Of a stretch of DNA of 12,248 bases, positions 7,490-12,248 are shown piece after piece (position 1 is the first letter of the stretch; the number at the start of each line of letters is the position of its first letter). A program made the position numbers and the translations under genes. Location: assembly GCA_021648585.1 (NCBI GenBank), contig JAKISM010000065.1, forward strand, positions 1 through 12,248. Reading direction: 5' to 3'. The notes beneath the pieces were generated by a model. That model made no database searches, was not told the DNA's origin, and saw nothing but the letters and a program-made list of their open reading frames with translations. The stretch comes from Devosiaceae bacterium. Lineage in GTDB: Bacteria > Pseudomonadota > Alphaproteobacteria > Rhizobiales > Devosiaceae.

Positions 7490-7972
7490 TTGCAAAAAAA
7501 TTCTCAAGAATATTGTCGCAAATTTCTTGTGGTAATTGATGATACAGATGAATGTGATCGTGCGGTAACTTTTGCAGCCTATCGTGTGAAGCGCACAGGT
7601 GGCACGGTTAAATTATTAGCTATTATTGAGCCAGACCAATTTCAACATTGGTTAGGGGTTGAGCAAGTTATGCGTGCAGAAGCCTTAGAAAAAGCTAATG
7701 AATTATTAGAATTACGCACAAAACGCATTAAATCTATTGGCAATATTGCAGTTGAAACAGTGGTGCGTGAAGGCAAAAAGGCCAATGAAGTTGAAAAGCT
7801 TATCAATGAAGATCAAGCTATCGCAATTCTTGTTTTAGCTTCTGGCACTTCATCAGAAGGGCCCGGACCATTAGTTTCAGCCTTTGCCTCACGCTCAACT
7901 AACGCTTTACCAATTCCAGTAACTATCATTCCGGGTGGCCTAAGTGATGAAAAAATCATTGCGCTTTGCTAA
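7490..7972 (+). CDS. Universal stress protein (UspA family)
   Basis: This 160-residue cytoplasmic protein has the single Usp (Rossmann-like) domain. The first strand is FLVVIDDTDECDRAV at about 13-27, followed by AAYRVKRTGGTVKLLAIIEP. The C-terminal part has SGTSSEGPGPLVSAFA and ends in the strand IPVTIIPG. The glycine pattern only loosely matches the canonical ATP-binding G-2X-G-9X-G(S/T) motif, so nucleotide binding is uncertain. The start is TTG: it is the first start codon after an in-frame stop at 7481-7483, and it has AAGGA (7476-7480) at good spacing. As I recall, a Usp gene followed by an Nfu-type gene is a common pair in Rhizobiales. Usp proteins affect stress survival, but a specific role cannot be given. 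Confidence 0.85.
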   Translation: MQKNSQEYCRKFLVVIDDTDECDRAVTFAAYRVKRTGGTVKLLAIIEPDQFQHWLGVEQVMRAEALEKANELLELRTKRIKSIGNIAVETVVREGKKANEVEKLINEDQAIAILVLASGTSSEGPGPLVSAFASRSTNALPIPVTIIPGGLSDEKIIALC

Positions 7973-8014
7973 ATATTAAGCCCATAAGTGATTAATTTCA
8001 TCTTACCCCTTCAC

Positions 8015-8027
8015 TTCTTAGTAAGAA
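8015..8027. promoter_or_regulatory. 13-bp palindrome in the nfu upstream region
   Basis: TTCTTA-G-TAAGAA is a perfect inverted repeat 45 bases upstream of the Nfu start. A second, looser pair (ACTAT at 8031-8035 and ATAGT at 8045-8049) follows. It could be an operator for a dimeric regulator, and an iron or Fe-S regulator would fit the gene, but the sequence does not clearly match an Irr or RirA box that I know. This is positional inference. Confidence 0.3.
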
Positions 8028-8071
8028 AATACTATTTCTATAGGATAGTAATTTAATTAAAGAGCAAAACC

Positions 8072-8641
8072 ATGTTCATACAAACTCAAGCAACACCAAA
8101 TCCAAACGCCCTAAAATTCTTACCCGGACGTGAGGTAGTTAGTGGTGAGCCGCATAATTTTACAACTAAAGAGGCAGCAGAAATTTCTCCTCTTGCTAGT
8201 GCGCTTTTTGAAATAGATGGCGTAAGCAGTGTATTTTTAGGTTCAGATTTTATCTCCATTACCAACGAAATATCTGATTGGAGCAACATAAAACCAATTA
8301 TTCTTGGCACAATAATGGATCATTTCCTTTCAGATGCGCCAGTATTGAATATAACTGAGAGCTCTAAAAATAGCGTCCCCGAAGAAGAGGCAGAATTTTT
8401 TGATGAAAAAGATAGCGAAACTGTCGAAGTAATTAAAGAGCTTTTAGATAGCCGTGTGCGCCCTGCAGTGGCTATGGATGGTGGCGATATTACCTTTAGA
8501 GGTTTTCGTGATGGCGTAGTTTTCTTGAGCATGAAAGGCGCATGCGCTGGCTGCCCATCATCGTCTGCTACCCTAAAAAGCGGAGTTGAAAACCTATTGC
8601 GCCATTTCATTCCAAATATTGATTCAGTACAACAGATTTAA
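8072..8641 (+). CDS. NifU-like Fe-S scaffold/carrier protein with Nfu N-terminal domain
   Basis: This 189-residue cytoplasmic protein carries and delivers Fe-S clusters to target enzymes. The Nfu N-terminal domain spans about 1-87 and opens with the typical MFIQTQATPNPNALKFLPGR. After an acidic linker (about 103-118) comes the NifU-type domain, with PAVAMDGGDI at 131-140 and the cluster-binding CxxC at C158/C161 (context KGACAGCPSSSATLKSGVE). Both cysteines are present and the length is normal for the Nfu-N plus NifU form found in alphaproteobacteria and mitochondria. It differs from E. coli NfuA, whose N-terminal domain is A-type-like. It follows the Usp gene by 99 bp, with a small palindrome in the gap. 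AAGAG lies just upstream of the ATG. Confidence 0.93.
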   Translation: MFIQTQATPNPNALKFLPGREVVSGEPHNFTTKEAAEISPLASALFEIDGVSSVFLGSDFISITNEISDWSNIKPIILGTIMDHFLSDAPVLNITESSKNSVPEEEAEFFDEKDSETVEVIKELLDSRVRPAVAMDGGDITFRGFRDGVVFLSMKGACAGCPSSSATLKSGVENLLRHFIPNIDSVQQI

Positions 8642-8930
8642 GCACCATTAAGTTAAATTATTGGTACGCTTTGACAGTAAAACTTCAAACGAACCAACGG
8701 GCTTCAATGCGAGCCGCAACCAGCCTTAGCGGCGCAAGCGTAAAAAAAGTGCCGCACCCCACCAACCTACGCTCTTCGAGCTTCGGATCGGCAGGTCGGA
8801 GCATTAGCATAGCCTCTAGCGGCGTGAGGCATATTTACTCCATTTATCAGAACAGCGAGCTTTGGGCTCGCCGGCGCTAGCGCCGCCCCATCGGAGCATT
8901 CGCAAAGCGAATTAGCGTGAGATATATAGA
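8642..8930. repeat. Intergenic cluster of GC-rich inverted and direct repeats
   Basis: No credible gene is seen between nfu and the tRNA. From about 8700 the DNA becomes GC-rich and repetitive. Related units are 8719-8745 (ACCAGCC...CGGCG...GTAAAA, matching 5747-5774 in lysS with a few differences), 8811-8830 (ending CGGCGTGAGGC), and two copies of TCGGAGCATT at 8796-8805 and 8891-8900, each followed within 30 bases by an AGCG...GTGAG tail. Small hairpins also occur: GCCGC/GCGGC (8713-8717 with 8729-8733), GCTC-TTC-GAGC (8771-8781) and ATTCGC-AAA-GCGAAT (8898-8912). It looks like a REP- or RPE-like palindromic element cluster. An open frame across it (8671-8880) reads low-complexity Ser/Arg sequence and is judged non-coding. 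Confidence 0.75.
8855..8885. terminator. Two adjacent strong GC hairpins, possible transcription end
   Basis: GCGAGC-TTTGG-GCTCGC (8855-8871) is followed at once by the perfect 14-bp palindrome CGGCGCTAGCGCCG (8872-8885). They lie between the convergent nfu (+) and tRNA-Arg (-) genes, where a bidirectional terminator or 3'-end protector would be useful. Neither strand has a T-run after the stem, so intrinsic termination is unproven. They may simply be parts of the repeat element. Confidence 0.35.
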
Positions 8931-9007
8931 TGGTGATCCCGACGCGATTCGAACGCGTGACCCCCAGATTAGGAATCTGGTGCTCTATCCTGCTGAGCTA
9001 CGGGACC
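8931..9007 (-). tRNA. tRNA-Arg (anticodon CCT), CCA encoded
   Basis: The minus strand folds into a normal cloverleaf. The acceptor arms are GGTCCCG and CGGGATC (one G-T pair), with an encoded ACCA end. The anticodon arm is CCAGA-TTCCTAA-TCTGG, giving anticodon CCT, which reads AGG arginine codons. The T arm contains GTTCGAATC and the D arm contains AGCTCAGCAGGATAGAGC. The length is 77 nt with CCA. No copy of the tRNA 3' end was noticed nearby, so there is no sign of an integrated element here. Confidence 0.96.
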
Positions 9008-9024
9008 AAAGCCATATTTTTTCC

Positions 9025-9053
9025 ATAATGCACACTAATAATATTAGAGTTAA
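9025..9053 (-). promoter_or_regulatory. Candidate promoter for tRNA-Arg
   Basis: On the minus strand TTAACT (9048-9053) and CATTAT (9025-9030) are separated by 17 bp. Each matches 4 of 6 bases of the -35 and -10 consensus. The -10 is 17 bases before the mature tRNA 5' end, a fitting distance. The region is AT-rich, so chance matches are easy. Confidence 0.35.
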
Positions 9054-9061
9054 AATAAAAA

Positions 9062-9067
9062 TATAAT
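9062..9067 (+). promoter_or_regulatory. Possible -10 box for the nuclease-protease operon
   Basis: The bases are TATAAT, the perfect -10 consensus, 26 bases before the chosen TTG start, leaving room for a short leader that carries GGGGGG at 9081-9086. No good -35 is visible at 16-18 bp upstream. The AT-rich setting lowers its value. Confidence 0.28.
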
Positions 9068-9093
9068 AAGATATCGCTTTGGGGGGCTTTTAT

Positions 9094-9918
9094 TTGCTTA
9101 ATCAATTTTTGTCCATTATTAAAATACCAACATTATTTCTTATTATGGCTTTAGCACTTTTACAGCCAGCTTTGGGGTGTGAAACATTGCAAACGGGGTA
9201 TTTCAGTAAAATCACGCAAATCACCGATGGTGATAGTGTAACTTTAGAGGACGGCACACGAGTGCGCCTCATTGGTATTCAAGCACCAAAACTTTCTTTA
9301 GGACGAGAAGAATTTACCGATTGGCCACTAGCTAATGAGGCAAAACAGGCGTTATCCACTATTGCCTTTAATAAAAGAGTGCGGCTTGATTTTGGTTCTG
9401 AAAAACAAGATAGGCATGGCAGGGTGTTGGCGCATTTATTTGTTATAAATGATGATGATAGTGAGGTTTGGTTGCAAAAATATATGTTGCAAAAAGGTAT
9501 GGCTAGGGTCTATTCCTTCGCTGATAACCGCTTGTGCATACCAGATTTGTTAAATTATGAAGCAACGGCTCGCTCTAATAACAAGGGTATTTGGGTCAAT
9601 GATTATTACAAAATCCGCATCGCTGAAAAACCAAATAGAATATTAGAATTAGACAATCGCTATGAGTTAGTTGAGGGGCGAGTTATTAGCGCTACTAAAG
9701 TTGGCTCTCGCACCTATCTTAATTTTGGCAAAAATTATAAAGATGATTTCACTATTGTAATTGAAAAATATGGGCAAAAGGTTTTTAATAAAGCGAACAT
9801 TAATCCTCTTGCTTATGAAAATGCTCTAATTAGAGTGCGTGGGTGGATTGAAATTAAAAATGGCCCTATAATAGAGGTTACTCACCCTGAGCAAATAGAG
9901 GTTTTAGCAATAAGATGA
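9094..9918 (+). CDS. Secreted thermonuclease-family (SNase-like) protein
   Basis: This 274-residue protein has a signal peptide (about 1-28, hydrophobic core FLSIIKIPTLFLIMALALL, likely cut near ALG-C) and then a staphylococcal nuclease OB-fold at about 36-172. Visible motifs are DGDSV (45-49), VRLIGIQAPK (57-66) and DRHGR (106-110). Arginines matching SNase R35 and R87 are present (R58, R110). The metal ligand D40 is replaced by Q63 and the general base E43 by K66, so classical Ca-dependent nuclease activity is doubtful. From memory, related rhizobial proteins also carry IQAPK. A C-terminal region (about 186-272) has a second small beta-rich domain ending in NGPIIEVTHPEQIE. I prefer the TTG at 9094, with GGGGGG 7 bases upstream, over an in-frame TTG at 9079 or ATG at 9145. 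The stop overlaps the M48 start as ATGA. Confidence 0.84.
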   Translation: MLNQFLSIIKIPTLFLIMALALLQPALGCETLQTGYFSKITQITDGDSVTLEDGTRVRLIGIQAPKLSLGREEFTDWPLANEAKQALSTIAFNKRVRLDFGSEKQDRHGRVLAHLFVINDDDSEVWLQKYMLQKGMARVYSFADNRLCIPDLLNYEATARSNNKGIWVNDYYKIRIAEKPNRILELDNRYELVEGRVISATKVGSRTYLNFGKNYKDDFTIVIEKYGQKVFNKANINPLAYENALIRVRGWIEIKNGPIIEVTHPEQIEVLAIR

Positions 9919-11405
9919 TTGCAAAATTAAACATTCAAAGGCTAGCAAAGCTTTTTTTAATTATTCTAACAACATTAAGCCTAGGCGCTTGCACACGCTT
10001 TATGGGTGAACCAAATGTTGGGGTTAGTAGAACTGGAGAGCAAGCAACCTCAAGTGCTACCCCAAATGCTTCAACTGCCGCAGCTCCCTCAAATAGCGCT
10101 GCTCAAAGCGAGGAACACACAAGAATTATTAACTCTTATGGCGGCGTTTATAATAATAGAACAGCACAAATTATGGTTGCTAATGTTTCTAGCAAACTTT
10201 TATTAGCTGCCAGACAGGGAAATTCTAAATTCACCGTAACAATTTTAGATAGTCCTGATGTCAACGCTTTTGCGCTACCGGGTGGGTTTATCTATGTCAC
10301 ACGTGGGCTTTTGGCACTAGCCAATGATGAAAGCGAGTTATCCGCTGTTTTATCACACGAAATCGCCCATGTAATATTAAGGCACGCCCGTGCCCGATCA
10401 GATCGCACTCGCACATCACAAATAGTCGATAAAGTAATTAATAGCGTACTTGGTGGTGATAGCGAAACAGATCAAACAGCCGCTCGATCACGCCTCTCTT
10501 TAGCCGCTTTTTCACAAAGCCAAGAACTTGCAGCTGATAAGGAAGGTATATTAATCGCTGGGCGTGCTGGTTATGACCCGCACGCCGCCGCCCGATTATT
10601 AAACTCTATGCAACGCCAAACAGTTCTCGCTTCTGGACAACAAGAAAACCTTGATGATTTTCTTGCCACACACCCCTCAACTCCAGATAGAATTGAAAGA
10701 GCTATAAAATCAGCACGCTCATTTGGCGCACCAGGTATTGGTCGAGTTGGCAGGCGCTCCTATTTGAGCGCTATTTCGGGATTAAGGTTTGGCCCAAGCC
10801 CAAATCAGGGCGTAATTATTGGACAAAAGTTTATACAGCCAACCTTAGGATTTACTTTTAGCGTACCAAAAGAATATAAGTTACAATATTCTCAAGCAGC
10901 CATTGTTGCGGTTGCAAATAATGGCGCAGCGCTACGTTTTGACAGTGCTAAAGTTCCGTCAACTATGTCACTTGCAAATTATTTACGCTCAGGCTGGATT
11001 GCTGGATTAAAGCCCGAAACAGTGCAAAATAATAAACAAGGCAATATCGAGACGGCATATGGTGATGCACAAACTAGCCAGTGGATATTTAGGGTTTCAG
11101 TAGTTCGTTTTGAAGATGAAGTCTATAGATTTATCTTTGCTGCAAAAAATGATAATATTAAATTTGAAAATGCTGCCAAAAGTACGTTACAAAGTTTTAG
11201 ACGAGCAGGAAATAAAGACATTGCGCAAATTAAAAATTCTTCCATTGCTCTTGTGACTGCAAAATCAGGAGATAGAATTTCTAATTTAGTAAATAAAATG
11301 GCAAATATTAATAATGCCAATTCTGTTTTTTTGGTACTTAATGACCTATATCAAGATGATCCACTAATTATTGGGCAACAATATAAAATTGTAAACATTG
11401 AATAA
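9915..11405 (+). CDS. M48 family metalloprotease, predicted lipoprotein
   Basis: This 496-residue zinc protease probably acts in the periplasm, anchored by lipid. The N-terminus is a lipoprotein signal: a hydrophobic helix (12-22), then lipobox LGAC with Cys26. A low-complexity Ala/Ser/Thr/Pro linker spans about 42-66. The catalytic HEIAH is at 148-152 and the third zinc ligand is E204 in ELAAD (204-208), both intact. A substrate-cleft-like NAFALPGGFIYVTRG segment lies at 117-131. The C-terminal part (about 445-496) holds SGDRISNLVNKM and VLNDLYQDDPLIIGQQYKIV, which resembles a small LysM-like domain. BepA/LoiP-type M48 enzymes survey outer-membrane protein assembly, a likely but unproven role here. 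It is translationally coupled to the upstream nuclease-fold gene (ATGA). Confidence 0.9.
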   Translation: MIAKLNIQRLAKLFLIILTTLSLGACTRFMGEPNVGVSRTGEQATSSATPNASTAAAPSNSAAQSEEHTRIINSYGGVYNNRTAQIMVANVSSKLLLAARQGNSKFTVTILDSPDVNAFALPGGFIYVTRGLLALANDESELSAVLSHEIAHVILRHARARSDRTRTSQIVDKVINSVLGGDSETDQTAARSRLSLAAFSQSQELAADKEGILIAGRAGYDPHAAARLLNSMQRQTVLASGQQENLDDFLATHPSTPDRIERAIKSARSFGAPGIGRVGRRSYLSAISGLRFGPSPNQGVIIGQKFIQPTLGFTFSVPKEYKLQYSQAAIVAVANNGAALRFDSAKVPSTMSLANYLRSGWIAGLKPETVQNNKQGNIETAYGDAQTSQWIFRVSVVRFEDEVYRFIFAAKNDNIKFENAAKSTLQSFRRAGNKDIAQIKNSSIALVTAKSGDRISNLVNKMANINNANSVFLVLNDLYQDDPLIIGQQYKIVNIE

Positions 11406-11430
11406 ATTAAACTCTAAAAGAAGAGAAAAA

Positions 11431-11817
11431 ATGAACATCGGACAAGTATCAGAAAAATCTAAATTACCTTCAAAAACTATCCGATATTATGAAGAAATTG
11501 ATCTGATAAAACCTGCTAGATAAAATAATAATTACCGCAATTATTCTGAAAAAGATTTGCACCGATTAAAATTTTTACAGCGAGCCCGCTCACTTGGTTT
11601 TTCTATTGATGAATGTCGTTTGCTTTTATCTCTTTATGAAGATGAGCATCGTGCCAGTGCCGATGTAAAATCATTAGCTTCAAAAAAAATTATTGAAATT
11701 AATCACAAAATAAAAGAATTAAAATCACTAAAAACCACTTTAACATCTTTAGCTGAAAATTGTCATGGAGATGACAAACCAGATTGCCCTATTATTGATG
11801 ATTTAGCAGGTAAATAA
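11431..11817 (+). pseudogene. cueR: CueR-like copper-responsive MerR regulator, interrupted by an in-frame TAA
   Basis: Read through one stop, this frame gives a full MerR regulator: MNIGQVSEKSKLPSKTIRYY at the N-terminus (winged helix-turn-helix), then YRNYSEKDLHRLKFLQRARS, a dimerization helix, and the metal loop CHGDDKPDCP. The cysteines fall at codons 111 and 119, close to C112 and C120 of E. coli CueR. CueR activates copper efflux genes on Cu(I). Codon 31 (11521-11523) is TAA, just after KPAR, where relatives have a Ser/Thr/Lys-type residue. No frameshift is present and the rest is well preserved, so the break is recent, a sequencing error, or a site of readthrough. Reinitiation at TTG 11557 would make a protein without the DNA-binding half. 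AAGAAGAG precedes the ATG. The gene lies 25 bp after the M48 gene and 11 bp before nnrS. Confidence 0.82.
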
Positions 11818-11828
11818 GCAAAATAAAA

Positions 11829-12248
11829 ATGTCAACTTCCAGCCAAAGACGCAAATATCAAGGGCCTGCAATATTTAGCAAGGCCTATCGTCCATTTTTT
11901 CTTGGAGCAACTTTATGGGCTATAATCTCGCTAATATTATGGATATTAATACTTAGCGGAACTATCAGCTTACCAAGTGCTTTTTCAGCAAATGAATGGC
12001 ACAAACATGAGTTATTATTTGGCTATACTGGCGCAGTAATCGCAGGTTTTTTATTAACCGCCATACCAAATTGGACTGGGCGCTTACCAATTTCTGGTCT
12101 AAAGTTATTCATATTAGTAAGTGTTTGGCTATTAGCCAGAATAATAATATTGTTCTCTGCCAATATTAACCCAATTCTAGTAATGCTCATTGATCTTGCA
12201 TTTCCCTTTTTACTTAGCTTAAGCATTTCTATTGAAATTATTGCTGGC
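11829..12248 (+). CDS. NnrS family membrane protein, N-terminal part
   Basis: This is the first 140 codons of a polytopic membrane protein; the window ends inside the gene. NnrS proteins are heme- and copper-containing inner-membrane proteins linked to nitric oxide and nitrosative-stress tolerance, and are often regulated with denitrification genes. Visible family features are AYRPFFLGATLW (19-30), NEWHKHELLFGYTGAVIAGFLLTA (about 55-78, including H58, H60 and E61) and PNWTGR (80-85). At least four hydrophobic segments are present. The ATG lies 11 bp after the cueR-like gene; its ribosome-binding site is weak (AAGC-rich), suggesting translation coupled to the upstream gene. Pairing a copper regulator with a copper-containing protein is suggestive, but a direct regulatory link is inference. 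Confidence 0.87.
   Translation, partial: MSTSSQRRKYQGPAIFSKAYRPFFLGATLWAIISLILWILILSGTISLPSAFSANEWHKHELLFGYTGAVIAGFLLTAIPNWTGRLPISGLKLFILVSVWLLARIIILFSANINPILVMLIDLAFPFLLSLSISIEIIAG

Noticed and set aside
8086..8610. Two minus-strand open frames inside the Nfu gene
   Set aside because: They are antisense to a well-supported gene and show no domain or ribosome-binding site.
8671..8880. 69-codon open frame across the intergenic repeats, starting at a TTG
   Set aside because: The translation is low-complexity Ser/Arg/Ala sequence read through hairpins and direct repeats, with no ribosome-binding site and no recognisable domain. The TTGACA at its start looks like a -35 but has no -10 partner.
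8931..9007. tRNA-Arg as an integration site for a mobile element
   Set aside because: I found no integrase gene and no direct repeat of the tRNA 3' end in the window; the flanking genes are ordinary chromosomal ones.
11431..11817. Reassigned TAA codon (alternative genetic code)
   Set aside because: TAA ends murJ, trpS, the solute-binding gene, lysS, nfu and others at normal family lengths, so it is a regular stop in this genome.

Overview
The window looks like chromosomal DNA from an AT-rich alphaproteobacterium, most likely of the Rhizobiales/Hyphomicrobiales type. That assignment is inferred from gene content and order: glnD-murJ-trpS, a universal stress protein next to an Nfu-type Fe-S protein, a class I lysyl-tRNA synthetase, and a thermonuclease-like protein of the kind seen in that group. 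A-T-rich codons dominate throughout. The clear exceptions are a few short GC-rich repeats, in the lysS 5' end and in the spacer before the tRNA gene.

Layout. Positions 1-4255 (+): the 3' end of glnD (two ACT domains), then murJ, trpS and a periplasmic family 3 solute-binding protein. The genes overlap by 4 bp or are separated by about 15 bp, so they look like one operon. Positions 4226-5577 (-): a sterol-desaturase/fatty-acid-hydroxylase-type membrane enzyme and a small TerB-like protein, converging on the solute-binding gene with a 30-bp coding overlap. Positions 5724-8641 (+): lysS (class I), a universal stress protein and an Nfu-type Fe-S scaffold. Positions 8642-8930: a spacer packed with GC-rich inverted and direct repeats. 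Positions 8931-9007 (-): tRNA-Arg(CCT) with encoded CCA. Positions 9094-11405 (+): a secreted nuclease-fold protein translationally coupled (ATGA) to an M48 lipoprotein metalloprotease. Positions 11431-11817 (+): a cueR-like copper regulator interrupted by an in-frame TAA. Positions 11829-12248 (+): the start of an NnrS-family membrane protein, cut by the window edge.

Most genes are housekeeping: nitrogen sensing (GlnD), lipid II flipping (MurJ), aminoacylation (TrpS, LysS, tRNA-Arg), Fe-S assembly (Nfu) and envelope proteolysis (M48). I see no phage, transposase, CRISPR or obvious defence system. The observations most worth a second look are (i) a 27-bp tandem repeat in frame inside the lysS start region, sharing an exact 11-mer with the GC-rich intergenic repeats, which suggests a small palindromic element able to sit in coding sequence; (ii) the nonsense codon in the cueR-like gene; and (iii) a thermonuclease-fold protein lacking two canonical active-site acids.
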